Shown here: piece after piece, positions 26,301-46,228 of the stretch
Numbering within the stretch: position 1 is the first letter of the stretch
Layout of the letters: every line of letters starts with the position of its first letter
Assembly (NCBI GenBank): GCA_037389465.1
Contig: JAZARR010000229.1
Coordinates: 967,501 to 1,031,500 of the forward strand
Direction: 5' to 3'
DNA from: Baylisascaris procyonis
Lineage: Eukaryota; Nematoda; Chromadorea; Rhabditida; Ascarididae
Length of the DNA: 64,000 nt
Program-made: the position numbers and the translations under genes
Notes under the pieces: model-generated
The model's input: only the letters and a program-made list of their open reading frames with translations
The model's database searches: none
Told to the model about the DNA's origin: nothing

Positions 26301-29300
26301 TTGTGTGCTGAGCAACGCTCGCTTTCTCATTTGGAGTATGACATTACCTCACAAAATATGTTCCAGGAGATACGCCTATGTCCTTATTTAGTAAGTACCA
26401 CCAAATTACTTGTGGGCTGTTTGCTTCTTCTTTGTTCGCCCGAAAAGCCGGCATACTTATCGTACCGCTTCAAATAAGGTCTTATTACTTAAATTTTTGA
26501 ATATTTCAGACAGGAAAGGGAGTTTTACTGAGGTAGGGAGGAGGGAAGGGAGGAAAGACTCGTTTTTCTCATCGGTTTAACTCACTACAATAATGGCAAA
26601 CTTATATTGACAAATCATTTTTGCATTTTTTTGAGGAAATTGTTGAAGAGTGAGAAGGGTTCTTCACACAACACTTCTTGGGCAAAGAGAGATGGGTCAT
26701 TCGAAGTAACAGCATATGTTTTCTTATTAATGATAATCGCCTGATTCACAAACGTTCTAATTATTTGACTGCCTATGATCGGCTTTTGTATAACATGTTG
26801 CTTTACTGTAGCATAACCGGATTTCCCTAGAAGCTTTGTTTAGTTGAAACATTAATTGGTGCCTTGATTTTTTTTTACTAATTTCTTCCAGATACTTAAC
26901 ATAGAAGGAGTTGGCGTCGGATTATAGTAAGCTTATCTTATTATTAGCACTTAGGCTACATTTCTCAAAGATTACACGTTGCTGCAGTCATAAAGAAATT
27001 AAGATTCCGTTATAATGTTGAGGTATTGCCGCTGTCTTTCGTTTTTGTGGCCATGATCACCACCAACAATCTTTGTCTGAAATATGTCGGCGTTTCATTC
27101 TATTATGTTGGTAGATCTCTTACAACGGTCTTCAATGTTGTAAGTCATTTTTTTTTTCTTTTGCTTTGAACGATTACAGTACCGATCACGCTAGCATTTC
27201 AATGAAATTTTGTAATGGGCCCATACTTGCCGCCGTATTTGTATAAGAAGATATAAAATGCTCGCCTTATATGCTGCGATCGCCTTATAATGCTATAAAA
27301 GTGCGGTCTCGATAAGCACCTAAGCCATTGCTGTATAGGCAACTCTGCTGAAATCCAGTCTGATCCGTACCTGGCGCAGAGTAATCTGCGTCACCGTCTG
27401 ATATTTACTTGCGAAAGACGTTCGCTTTTGTTTGTTATCTTTCAGCCGACCAAATTGTTATTAATACATCAGCAGTCAGGTATGGGATTGTGTTCTTCTA
27501 ATTATTTTTTTTAGGTTTGCTCCTACCTCATTTTGGGACAGAGTACTTCGTGGAGAGCATTACTATGTTGTGCTGTTATTATTGGTGGTTTCTTCCTTGG
27601 AGTTGATCAAGAAGACGCAGCTGGTTGGCTGACATTCTTTTCTCTTTCTCCACTTTTTTGGTTCATAGAGTTCGTTATTCTTGAATTGAGACATAGGAGT
27701 CACAACTCGCAATTCGGTTTGTTTTGCAATCTGCAGTTACTTTCCTTCTGTTGAACAAATAGAAATCAGGTTGAAAAGTAATGTGGGATGCACAAGAACT
27801 AAAGGGTGAGGAGGGGGCTGCCATTGAAGAAAAAAGAAAAAGATTCATGGAATAAAGTTGCAACCATTATCGCATAGTAGAAGCAGCTAAACTCTTGCTT
27901 CTGGCTTCATTTAAGTTATTTTCATTTCTGAATGTAAACTTTCTTACCTTTTCATTAGTTAACATTTATGTGCTTTAAAGTAAAGAATTGAGGTTCTTTA
28001 TCGGTGATGGGCGTAATATATGGAGTAGCCGCATCTCTTTGTGTTGCTCTAAATGCCATCTATACACAGCGAACGCTGCCGGCAGTTGGGGACAGCGTCG
28101 CGCGACTTACAATGTTCGTTGTTTTCTGCATTTCGAACTTTGCATTGTTTTATAATTTTGAATGCATTTTCAGCCCCATATTATTTTATAAGCTAGAATT
28201 TTATCGGCTTTCGGTTGATTTCATTGATCTCACGTATAATAGGAAGGGGTTTGATCTGAGAACAACATTGCACGCCTTTATGCAGACATAGGTGTGATCA
28301 GAATCTAGTGAAATGCGAACCAAAATTTTCAAATAGTAGTGTCTTGAAAACGGAACGTCACCAGCGATGGCAAAAGCACATCGGGATGTTTCAGCGCAAA
28401 ATTCATCCAACAAGTGCAATTTTCCACTGCAAAATTGAAAGAAGTTTTGATGTTATAGTCAGATATGTGTGTCGGTAAGACTATTGATGATGTTTTTACT
28501 GGCTACTCACTCACTGCGTTTATTACATAGATGTTAAGCTGGATAGTTGTGTTTTTGCTCATATTCAATTGCCTTATATATTTCTAACCGAAAATCGACT
28601 AAAATTTCTCATTTTATTGCGCCTTCTTCGCCAACTTGCATTGGCAGAGCTCAGTGTGGAAATGTCGCATCCATGCATGTCTCTATGTTTATCACTCTGC
28701 AAAGTAGTTTTTATCAGGAAATTTGATAGGCATGTTTACATCATAGACTGACAGCGTATATCAACCTCAAGTTGGTCCATCAATTTATAATAGAATTATT
28801 GGCGAACAATAACGCACAACTTGATGTCGATTTTGCAATAGGATCGGTTCTCGTTCTGCATCTGCCGGGCTATAAATGACCGATTCTTCGGTGACAGATT
28901 TATAAGGGTAATCTGATCGGCTCATATTTTAGCAGATCCAACCACCCTCATAAATTTTTAATAAATAATGAGAAGTTACGGAATTCATTGATCAAATGGC
29001 CATGGTGAAAAAAAAGCATGTAGTATCAGCTTTTAAGGCACTTTTTTCACTTGTTTATACGGTGTGCGGTCAGTATATTCCTTTGTAGCAATTTGTTTTT
29101 GTTGTGCATCATTTCCTTATCATTATAAATAAGAACGAAGTGAATGGGAAAATAGTGTTTCTCTGGAATCTCTGGCTCAAAATAAGAGAGCTTCTGTCTC
29201 TCTGTTATTGACTTCGCGTCGAAGTATCGAGAAGTTGAAAACCTCATAGTTTTCTGGACATGTTTATAGAAGCATAGTCCCTCGTCGAGAGTGGCAATCG

Positions 29301-31488
29301 GTAATCATTATCTTTTACCCTTTTGGGCTCGTAAATAAGTTTCAGCACAAAACGCAGCATGAAGTTTGCACCGATATAAACATGCACCGATATCATCATG
29401 ATACAGCGTTTGAATCGACACAGTATCTTGTTTGTATATTTGCATATATATTGAAACTTTATATTGAAACTTTTCGAATATTGTAAATTATTCATTTGAA
29501 GGTATAATAACGCGAACGCTGTCGTGCTTTTCATCCCGCTTATGTTATTTAGCGGTGAATTTGGTGAGATCATTTACTTCCCATATCTATTATCGACTCA
29601 TTTTTGGGCGTTAATGACGATTTCTGGTATTTTCGGCTTCATGATGGGATACGTCACCGGATGGCAAATTCAGGTAGTTTATATCGAATGGTCCATTGTG
29701 TTGAATTACTTCGAGAATTTCATTTTTTAAACCGTAACTGTCACAATTCGTTATATTTCGTTTGCATTATCAAATGATGATCGCTAAAAGATAAACCCAA
29801 TTGAATGCTGTCAGCTTAAATTCCTAATGATTGCCAGCACAACAAAAATTCCAGGTGATAGCAAGAAAAGATTTGTCACGAGTTTATTGACTTTCTTTTG
29901 TGAATTCATTTTTAGAGTAATATTACTTTTTATCTTCTCTCAACACACTAACGTGATAAGCACTGTTCATTTTTTAGTTGAAGGGAGCAGTAAATAGATG
30001 ATTTTATTCAACTTGTGGGCGAAAATGTTATAATGACTGGTGTTTCAGGTTATTGCCTTTACAGAAAGTCCCCCTTCCCTCTCCCCTCCTCCTTTCCCTG
30101 AAACCAGATCATACCACAAAATAACACTTGCGTTTTAACTCTCTTCACTTATTGAAGACAAGGTGATATCGGATAATGTTGAAATCTTAAGGGCTTAAAG
30201 GATCTCGCTATGCCTCTCATCATGACTATGCCAACCGCTAACATATTAGCAGTTTCCCACGTTAATGACCCGAATGGGTCGGGCGTCTAACTGCTTGGCG
30301 TAGGGCCACACTTCAACACCTTCAGAACATGTTCCCGTTGTCTAGAGAAGCAATTGATTTGTAGGTGACATCACCTTTAACGCACAACATCAGCGGTACG
30401 GCGAAAGCGGCGGCACAGACGGTAATAGCGGTAGCGTGGTGGCAGGAAGTGAAATCGGTTCTTTGGTGGGTCAGCAACGTAGTCGTTTTGGGTGGGTCTG
30501 CTGCATATACTGCTGTCAAACGAAAGGTGAGTTTTATTTAACTTGCTGATTGGCTTGCTCCCGGTTACTGTTATCATCTCATCTCACCACTCGGCTGCTT
30601 AATGTACGAGGCGGTAACGAAAACCAATGATCTATGCGCATACGACGACTATGTCGGTGAAGCAAACTTTCCTCTGAACGATGCAAAGATGTCGTTATAT
30701 GCCAAAGAATATCACTGTATATATCGAACACAAGGAAGTAACTACTAGGACATCGAATATCTCATTAAAATAGTTTGTTCGGTTTCCAGTTGAATTTCTC
30801 ATTTCGAGTCGAATAGCAGCCCATCGGAAAGTTCTTTGACCAACTGCACTGTAGCAGAACGTACCAAATAATCTCGCGGATAGTTCGAGTAAAGATGCTC
30901 TTAGAAACGATTTTTAATTGTATGGTTATTGTGGGAAAATTTTTTTCGCATTTTTCCTTCTCATCGAATTCAGAACTGTTTCCTTAATTTTTCCGTCGCA
31001 TTAATAGTGTTCAAAATACACATTAATTTACAGTTTTCTTCCTTAATTCTTAATGCTATAAATTTGTTAATGTTTTTCTGTTATATTCATATTTGAAACT
31101 TTTCTCGCATATTTATTCGTGATTATCGGTATTAATGTTACAAAAAAACAAAACGATTTATTAATTCGTATAAATCACGAGTTCGTTAATATAAGCGTTA
31201 ATCATATTATCAGTGATGTAGTTAAGAAATGAAAAGTACTGTGCTGAATATCGCTCTCATCCTCGATCTTACAAAGCACAACAAAAGGTCAATTGCATAG
31301 TTTTCAGTGAAACATTTCTGAGGAAATTTTCGTAGCCCTAAAAGAGAGTGCTGAACGTTTGTTATTTATTGTTGCAGGAAATGATAGCCAACCATGAGTC
31401 GAATGCTAAACTGCGAGGAAGTGTTAGTCCCGACAGAGAGCCGATCTTATCAACAAAAAGTAGTGGTGATACAAGTGAAGATGTTTGA
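23338..31488 (+). CDS. SLC35C1: GDP-fucose transporter (nucleotide-sugar transporter)
   Basis: Nine exons join in perfect phase: 23338-23411, 24709-24769, 26099-26239, 27023-27139, 27515-27623, 27993-28113, 29502-29673, 30365-30526 and 31378-31488; 355 residues, against about 364 in the human protein. The translation follows the SLC35C1 family from end to end: [72 protein letters not shown] and [13 protein letters not shown]. About ten membrane segments are expected. The role is antiport of GDP-fucose into the Golgi in exchange for GMP, supplying fucosyltransferases. The start ATG at 23338 gives a short polar N-terminus before the first helix, as in the family. The C-terminal tail ([10 protein letters not shown]) is polar and cytosolic-like. 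The worm counterpart is, I believe, nstp-10. Introns range from about 370 to 1390 bases. No defect was seen. Confidence 0.93.
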
Positions 31489-31713
31489 ACTTATTCCATG
31501 ACGCATCAAACTTCTGTTGCTTTATTATGAAGGGGTTTTTTATTCTAAACTCTTGGCAGAAGAGGTTTTTGTTTATTTCACTTTCACCGTCGTAAGTTGA
31601 TGTCGTTTTAACGTGTTGAAAGTGCGATAAACGTAACATCTAAAAGAATCAATAGATAGGTCGCTACAGTTTGATTTCGCATTGTGGTAATTTCGTTTCG
31701 GGGCACGATGCTG

Positions 31714-31719
31714 AATAAA
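31714..31719 (+). terminator. candidate poly(A) signal AATAAA of the transporter gene
   Basis: AATAAA lies 226 bases past the stop of the GDP-fucose transporter, in the same orientation. Confidence 0.35.
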
Positions 31720-33615
31720 GTAGCAGTAAGATCACAAATTCCTCTTTTCAGTTTTATTAGATGCAATTCGGGAATATCTGAATGAAGCGGTGTATGATTT
31801 ATGGAAGAATTGTTTCGTTGGATTGACGAAGTTTTACTTTTCAATCTCAAAGGCATTCAGAATTGGCACATTTTGATGTATTTGGCACAATTTCGTTTCG
31901 ATTCATCTACCTAATATTAGAATGCTTTCTTCGAGGTGACGATTACGATATATTAAATGGTTATTGCCTCACACTTCAACTAGCACTCATCGTCTTTGTT
32001 AATCATTTTTGGCCCTGGCTACATAGATATTTGGGCATTTCACAAAGAATCCACCTCAGAAAGTGGCATAAGGTTTTTATTTTGCAGGAGAAACGTCCGC
32101 GTTATCCATAAACCTAAGGCCTTGATAATGTCACTATGACAACGGTACTGTTATTGCTGCGGTGTTTGTATTATACCATAGTTGTGTTATTGTACTCTAG
32201 TACTATGGCCGCAGCTATTGTCTTTGACCTCCGGAGGCTTTTATACCTGAGATGCTTCAGGGTGGAAGTTTAACTCGAGGAAGCCTTATGAGCTTACAGT
32301 CAGTGAACGGTTTTGTTGTATTCATATGTGTTTTTCCCTGCTATGTTTCGGACAACAGCGTTCCTCGAATCATTTTTATTTCAAGTAAACATATTTGCTT
32401 TCAACTTCCCTTAATATTTGAAAGTACGGTCGTTTCTGTGCAATTGTATAGTTTTCTTTATTTCATATTTTTTGTGATCTATTCATAAGGCAATTTGATG
32501 AAAATCTTCTCTCCACTTTTATGCCGTCAAGTGAGAAGCAATGTAGCGAACCGTGTTGGATATTTTCTAAGCTGATTAGCCTAATTCAATGACGTCATAT
32601 TCTTAATTTATAAACCTTTTGCTGTGATTGTTGATTTTGTTCACTAAAGGATTAATTTGTTTTTTTTTTAATACAATTTTTTGTTAACGTATTCACTAGT
32701 TTCACATGCTAAAAAATATTGTTATTACAAATATTATTTGATGCTTTTATTCGGGATTCGAAATGCAGCAAGGCTTTAAGTGAACGATGTGACAACATAT
32801 ATCCGACATCCGAATGTGCACTAATCGTCTTTAAGCTGAACATCGTTTTAGCGGAAGAACATAAGTGATCAAACTAGAACATATGTCTATCATGTACTTT
32901 GGGTATTCCTCATCGCTGCAATTGCAAGTCAGTTTGGACACATCGATTAAAGGATTGTTTCGAGTGAAGAGAGACACACTTTAAATTCGGAAGTCATGAA
33001 CCTTAGAAACATAAGATTACATTTATGAGAATATCCCTTTAACATCACTTAGGTTTATCAAGTATGAGAAATTGTTCAACTTGAATTCCTCTGATGAACA
33101 TAGTAAAGGAAATGCGAACTGAAAGTGAGGTGATCCCATACTTAATTTAGAAGTGTTGCTTCATAGATCGAGTTACTACGACTTAGAACGACTTCTACAG
33201 ATCATCAGCAATCGTTTAGAATGAAGCATTCGAAACCCCGTTGTTGAACCTCGCAGACTCATAATACTCAGCCATCTCTGCTGGACTGACGAGTGGGATG
33301 CATTGCCTTCTTTCTTTTTCTCACTTAATGTTGTTCATGGTCACCTTTCCAGTATTGTTACTGACTCCTCAAGTTTTTTCGTATATGCGCACATAAATTA
33401 CAATATCATGTGAAGCATCTTCAACTAGCAGTAAACTTTCTCTGAAAAAGTCTAACACCTGACATCTAGATGTACTTCATTCCGACTGAATAAGTGATCT
33501 ATGCTTAGAAGTATAAGGGAGGTTGGACTTATACTGATAATGGATAATCGGAGTTATAGTGATCGAACCTCCTTAATGCCATATCCCACAGTGAAGTCCG
33601 ATTCAACGCACCGGT

Positions 33616-33684
33616 TGACAAGCAAAGTTTCACCGAGGGGTGGTTGCCAATGGCAACCACCCCTCGGTGAAACTTTGCTTGTCA
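33616..33684. repeat. 69-bp perfect palindrome
   Basis: Two 34-bp arms (33616-33649 and 33651-33684) are exact reverse complements around a single A at 33650. The arm begins TGACAAGCAAAGTTTCACCG and ends GGTTGCCA. GC content is above that of the surroundings. It may be a foldback transposon relic or a cruciform-forming site. Confidence 0.95.
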
Positions 33685-34412
33685 CTGAGCGTGTTCATCA
33701 CGAAAGCATTTTCTCTCGTCCAATGAATTTTCTTCTTACCAGTTTGAAATTGCTGTTTCCGTTGATGCAGTGCACATGAATATTGTCAGGCGTATTTGAG
33801 ATTGTATTGGTTGCAATTCACGTGGTTCTTTAAACGGTTTTGAGGAGTGCTGTTCAGTGTTTGTGATTGCGTAAGGATATGTACTTTGCGAAGCACGATG
33901 AGATCGCTTAATAAATATAACATGGTGTAAACAGAAAAATATGTTTTCATGCTTTCAAAAACGAAACAGGCTATCAGGGTTGTTTTATGCGATTTAAAAA
34001 AAAAAGAAGCAATAAACCAAGTGGTGCACAACTCATCGTGAAGGGCACTGATGGAGTCGTGTTTGTCGTTGACTATCTGGCGAAAACATACTTTTCGCAC
34101 TAGCTTAATAAGTGTTACACTCTAATTATTTTCAGCCGCTTTTGCTTCGATGAATCATCCTCATGCCACCTATTCTTCAATAAGCACTATTGCATCAATT
34201 ATAAGTGTGCAAAACTAGCATATTAAGCGTCAACGCAAACACGCAAATATGCCAGAAAATTTCCCACTCACATATTCATCTAGCTTGTGATTATTTTGAG
34301 GATTAGCAATAAATGTTTATAATATGATTCGATATGTGTAAAACAGCTTAAACAAAAAATTCACATCCGAATTGAGATGAAGGAAAAGGGAAAATGGCTG
34401 AAGCCGTCCGGG

Positions 34413-37400
34413 CTAGGGCATAAATTTGGGACATTCGTTCTTTTTACATTTTCTGACCAGTTCATCCGTATCGATAATGATTAGCTGATCGGTTGCATCC
34501 AGTTTACGAATTCTGTAACATCCAGAGCCTTTGCCGATATGCGGAATGTTATAAAAACATTTCGTCCATTTAAATTTAGTCAAGTTTTTCGGGCAGCTGC
34601 AAAAAGTTCAATTCAATTTAAGGCACACAATTAGCAATGAAATAGACATGAAAATCCCCTTCCTTCTTGGATTGATCGCAATGTTTCTGAAATGAAATCA
34701 GCGAAATTTTATCAGAAAATCTTTTGCAACATACGGAATGATGAATGGCATTAATGGGAAATTGAATAAGAAATCGTTTATTAAGATTCCTTTCTGCAGC
34801 AACGCCCGCATATGGTATTCGTATGTAAGTGTGTTGTATCTGGCAGTAGACATTAGAAGGCATCAATGAGTGAAATATGGATAACGGGGGTCGTTATTCC
34901 TTCCGAAGAATTGACGGTGAATAGCAAAAATGAAGTTGAATGAAGATCGAGTTACAATAATGTGAAATAATTGCCCTCACATTTGAACATTGCAAGGCGC
35001 ATGTTGTTCATAACCAACTTTGAGTCCAAATGGACAAGGTGCGTATTCACCACCGGTTGCATTGAAGATTCTCGTGATACGACGCCGCATCATCGGTGGG
35101 TCGGCTTCTTTCGAAGGACGACATGTAGTTGAACATTCACTCCATTCTCCCCACTCGAATAGACATGGCATATGCTTGGGAACGCCTAACGCCGCCTGTT
35201 GAAATAATGTGAAAAAACATATTACTCATAGCTCTTTATTGGACAGATTAAATCGCTTTAGTTTTTCATCACAACTGAATGAGACTTGTTTGCAAATTTT
35301 TGGAAATGCTGTATTCATACGAATCTATGCGTATGTGCGTTTCCGTCAGGTAGTTTCAATTCGAAGCCGCAAAACTCAGGATGATGGAAACCACCAAAAA
35401 TGCATATCGCAGCAGTCCATCTAACGTGCGTTATGTCTTTTTCCAGTAATTTGCTCCCTGAGATGAACCATCTCAAAATATGGATCCGACTTGCAAACTG
35501 TTCTCATTGATAGTTCCGAAAAACTTGAAGTAAACAGTTAACTCGAAGTGTTTATAATTTCCAAAGAAAAGCACATTACCGGGGCATATATTACATTCAT
35601 GAAGAATGTGTGAATTTCATAGTCATCTGCAAAATTTTTCTCGAGCGGGATGGGATCAATAATGATTTTTTTCGACAACCAATCACTTCACCTCGTATTT
35701 CCGTTCCATTCATTTGCCGGTGAATTCAATCTGCAGGTAAATGGGACCGAACAAATGACAACAAATAGCCCTTCCACGAACTTTTTTCGCCTTAGGGTTT
35801 ATCTTGAATAGAAATGCACAAGGGTTGAATATGAAGGCTGCAAACAACAGCGCATTCAACCGAGATGCCAACCAGCAAATTGAGCATCGCATCTTCATGC
35901 AACAATGCCTGAGGTAATGCAAAATGTTGAACACCACTCAGAAATAGTTTAGATGCTTCATTTGCAATAAATGCATAAAAGTGAGGAGAGTGGTTACCAT
36001 TAGAGAATAAAGCATAGACAGTTATGTCAGGAAACGGCAAGTAGCTCGTTGTTGTATAGTTTAGTGACAAACTTTACAATCACAACAAAAACTTTGAATA
36101 AAACCTGTCGCTTCACGTAGATAACAACACCGAAGAGTAAGATAATCGTAAGGAAAAGAAGCATAGCGATTAACGTCAGAAAGAAGTTAAGAACCGCCAA
36201 TATGCGAACTTTCTTATTGCGAATCAACGGCGCGATACGCTGCAAACGAAGCAATTTATCACAGAAATAGGCATTACATAGCATCCTTTGAAATTCATCT
36301 GGCCCAACCATTTCACTCATTATTATTTCGATGATTGAATCTGTTGATGATCGATTGATAGTTATGTTGGGTTCATTGGCAAGCAACTAGGCCTCAGCTT
36401 AAACGGCGTCAGGTAGTTGAAAATTGAGCGACCGAACAACCTCAGCTAGCCGAACGCCAAAGGACGTTACCGAAGACGCATCGCATTTTTCAAGCAAAGT
36501 GACCGAGTAAATTATGGCAGAATGACCTTCGCAAACGCCGACGAATGTAAGAATGATGAGAAATTCGAAACGGATTTTGGAAGAGATGTGATTCTCCTGA
36601 TACTAATGTATTTTAATGGGGCGTACGTATTGAGAGAATATCATCAGGCCAAAGTTGGCTGTGTCCCATATCAAGACCCCCTGTCTAGAGTAAAGTGTTC
36701 CTGCACGGGATATGCGAATGAAAAACCGAACGAGCTAGATTTACATCAGCACGAACACGGAACTATATCACTCACTGCCTCAATAGGACATTTATTGCAT
36801 TCTCAAAACTCATTTCTAACGTTGACGCTCGGAAAAGTCATTTAAATGATCTACAGCCAAAACGTGCAAAACCGTAGTGAACGTTAGCACTTTTCCTAGT
36901 TTCTGATTTTACGATGTCCCTAAAATTGAAATTTTGCAACCTTCCTGGTGGGACTTTATGGACTAGATAATAAACGGTTATTGAAAAGGTCAATAATTTA
37001 TAAGTCATTACCTTGTACCAAGAGGTGAGATTCCTTGAAAAGTGATGCTTTGATCCAGACAGTATCGATAAATTGTCGTTATCATCCGACATTTCCGATA
37101 GCTGAAATTCAGTGTTTTCAGAGCGATTCGGCATCCATTAAAATAGTTACCCAAATAGTGACTCAAATTGGAATTGCCAAATTCCTTTCCACTATGGACT
37201 ATTCTTGCAACCAAACATGGGCCGATTCTTTTCTTGTGAGATTTTAGCATGGCGACTATTTTTCTCATCGTATAAATGTGCAACGCTTGTATTTTCGATT
37301 CCTTATCAGCCAATATCCTCTTCGGTCTCGCTGACTGCAGTTATAATGACCTCTTGAAAATGCGTTCATTTCGTTTTAGGAATCCTTCCACTAAGATGAA

Positions 37401-38003
37401 GAGCAGTTGAATGCGAAATACTGATAAATCAAAGGCGGATGCACGAAAGGATAGTAGTAAAACTTTAACAAACAGGAAGTGCAGTTGATTTGGTTGGCTA
37501 AAATACTAATAAGGACATTGCTGTACTTGTAGAACAATTTCATTGGAATATTTTAGTGAAGAATGTTTATATTACTAAAAAAATGCAATGAAATGTAAGT
37601 GTCATTAAAAGGAAATTCAAAGAAAAGCAGATGTTACAAACAATGGTGAGTGGGCTGTTCCTCTCGAACACTCATCAAATATGATCGATTTATGAGACTT
37701 TAATACTTTGCTCATCATTACATTGCATATGAACTGAGTACATTATGATTTAATTAGCCATTCTTACGTTGTAAGAGCAAACGTTATTAAAATTTTCTAC
37801 TGATATCCAAATGTGAAGAATAGCGAAACCTGTTCGGTATCCTCGCCTGTGATAATTTCAGCTTTGACCGCCGCATCATCAACAACTGACGACTCATCCA
37901 CATTGGCCTCTGTCGGAACTGGATTGACTTCTTCTGCCTCCTCAAATGAAATAAGCGATTGCCTAACTGATATAATCGTATTGGTCAGCAATTTTCTATC
38001 CAT
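34413..38003 (-). CDS. single-pass membrane protein with TSP1-like and novel Cys-rich domain, copy A
   Basis: Minus exons: 38003-37830, 37101-37012, 36239-36105, 35195-34981 and 34596-34413; all junctions are in phase and give 265 residues. The start is the ATG at 38003 (MDRKLLTNTI). Residues 1-88 are acidic and Ser-rich (GEDTEQ, LSEMSDD), followed by RIAPLIRNKKVR. One strongly hydrophobic segment follows at about residues 100-127 (TLIAMLLFLTIILLFGVVIY). There is no signal peptide, so a type II topology with the C-terminus outside is inferred. The outer part begins with a thrombospondin type-1-like motif (FEWGEWSECSTTC) and ends with a separate cysteine-rich module (KCFYNIPHIG, GCYRIRK, KCKKNEC). 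It is the tandem paralogue of the gene at 40004-45999; the last four exons have identical lengths (90, 135, 215, 184). An ORF at about 35582-35680 ends at a donor and could be a skipped exon, but equal protein lengths argue against it. Confidence 0.7.
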
Positions 38004-40003
38004 ATAAGTAAAACAGTGTTTCGCTTTCTAAATTATTAAGTGATAGCGAAACAGCATATATACACAATGAGCTCGAATATTTGCTCTTTGGAAATCAACT
38101 GCGAATAGAAGAAACCTTTTGATTTTTAACTATATGCAAACATCACACTAAGTATAAGGCACAGCCCACATACCACAGCCCTTCGAAAGTTAATTTCATA
38201 ATACATTTTATAGTTGATACGTAGTGGATTATTCGGAGGAACTCACTCGATTTTAGTTCGTCTACAGATCGCTTCCGTGTGTTAATGCATTAAATATAGT
38301 TGCCAGTATTCAAGAGTTACATACTGTAAGTAATAACTACCAAAGAGGGCTTTATCATAGAAACGCTTATTAACTTCGCTACTGAAACACAACTGAATGA
38401 CCTCGATTTGAAATGTGTCGTATATGAGCGACAAAACTAACCAGTAATGAATGCCAAATTTGCGTAAAAATTTTTATCATTCCTCAAACAATATGAAATC
38501 ATAAAAATATAGAAGTGCCTTTGATCAACAAATAAACTTTTTCATGTGATTCCCTATTCAGGAACGTTAAAATAAAATGAACAAATTCACCCACAACCTC
38601 ACCTCTGTCCCCTTCCTCATTTCTGTAGAAAGGTTCAATGTGAGAGATAACAAAGGGTTATTCGTTTCACGTCGAATATGTACTGACTACTGAGTCGCGT
38701 ACTCCATTAAAAACACACCTCCGACATTTCAGGACGACCACACGAAACGACTGCGCACAAACTTTGAACGCGAACAAATATGGTTTCTTGTCGAAAGCTA
38801 GATGGCACATACTTCTCATTCGCCACTATCTTGAATAATTATTCATCGTATAAGAATTATGAAAGTGTGATATGCTAAATTGGGGATCATCGAGTTTTTA
38901 TCCACGAATGATGAATCAAAAGACTGCATAATGGCTGTGTGAAAAAGATAGAAAAACGAGCGAATATGTCAATGAGATAATTCGCTAAGGATGAATTAAA
39001 ATCGCTTATTGTATGCAATACGACCAATTTCTTAAATAATAAATATCCAATAACGGTGCAGATTTCACTAATTTTATAATTCCTTCGAAACGAATCGCTG
39101 ATGCAACTTCTTAGCCAATAACTTTACTTGCAATACATCCGAGTGGTTATTTATATTTCAGAGAATTTCAGTTAGAAAATTATTGGCTATCGTTCTGTGT
39201 CGACAAGCCATTTATAAGACGATTATTCAGAATGAAATTGAGTTTGCACATCACTTTGTGGTTAAATTGTTTTCAACAAAATTCATCAAAGTTGCCAAGT
39301 TGAAAATGCGCTATTGACATATCATTTACATAGATATAACGCCGTTAAAATATTGCTTTGTATACGTCTGTGAATGGATTCAAGAGCAATTCAACAATGC
39401 CCAATATGTTTTGCTTGTTTTACTGGATCGATTTACTTGATGTTTACTTGATCGGCATCTTGCTGCAGTATGTTCGATAGGCTGAGAGGATAGCCTTAAG
39501 ACTTTAGCCTTGGTCGATTACTGCTTGGCTATCATCAACAAAATTAAGATTCACCTCTTTAACTGTCGTGACAGCATGTGCTGAGGTTTGCCGAAGAAAA
39601 AACTCACTGAAATCTCTTCCAATTCTCTGTTCCTCTTTCTCCCATCCCCAGTTGAGCTTCGAACGTATTGCATCGCAGTCAGATGCTCCACCTATTCATT
39701 GCATACTTGGAATTTCGGTCCTATTTATCGCAATAAACACTATGCTGTGTGGAATTTTATACATTAGAATGCATTTGTTATACGAGAACGAAATAAAGAT
39801 AATAGAAACAAAAACACAAAGAGCAGTAGGAAAGAGAACACATAATGCAATTGATATCACCCAGTGAAATAAATATTCGACACAGAAGAAATGGCGCTGA
39901 ACGCATCAAGCATACTTAAATAAAAAGCAAAATAAAATGAGCAGATATAGCGAGAGAAAAGGACAGCCGTAGAAAGGAATTTAATGAATATTTACTGATT
40001 TTG
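38004..40003. other. spacer between the two TSP1 paralogues
   Basis: About 2 kb between the 5' end of copy A and the 3' end of copy B. It should hold the promoter of copy A, but no element is recognisable. One possible plus-strand exon is listed separately (39652-39867). Confidence 0.4.
39652..39867 (+). other. candidate terminal exon with a membrane segment
   Basis: After a C/T-rich tract ending in CCCCAG, 71 codons run to a TGA at 39865-39867, and AATAAA follows at once (39868-39873). The peptide has a clear hydrophobic segment (CILGISVLFIAINTMLCGIL) and a charged tail. No upstream partner exon was fixed. A second frame from the same acceptor is also open for a while, so the reading is doubtful. 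Confidence 0.22.
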
Positions 40004-45999
<5,996 letters not shown>

Positions 46000-46228
46000 T
46001 GATGTGGGATGTACTCATATGACGGTTGTGGTCTTTTTTTTTGTTTCCGGATCATCATTTATTCGAATTTCATGTGAATTTTGATCAACGCTGATAACAT
46101 GCCATCGGTAACATGCTATCGTTCCTTTATCGTATGCGACACAACAGTTTTCCTATAGCTGTTATTTGTAACTTGTCATTTTTTGCATTCTTTGTGGCAA
46201 ATCTAATTGTTTTTATTTCCTCTTGCAG

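Larger units (their letters stand above)
31489..34412. other. intergenic between convergent genes; contains a perfect palindrome
   Basis: This stretch lies between the 3' ends of the plus-strand transporter and the minus-strand TSP1 gene. No coding exon is supported. The only structured element is the hairpin at 33616-33684. Confidence 0.4.

Noticed and set aside
35582..35680. Open frame with a GTAATG donor (DDYEIHTFFMNVIYAP) between the membrane and TSP1 exons of copy A
   Set aside because: Its acceptor is poor and its phase does not fit the preceding exon. Leaving it out gives copy A and copy B almost equal lengths, and no counterpart was found in copy B.
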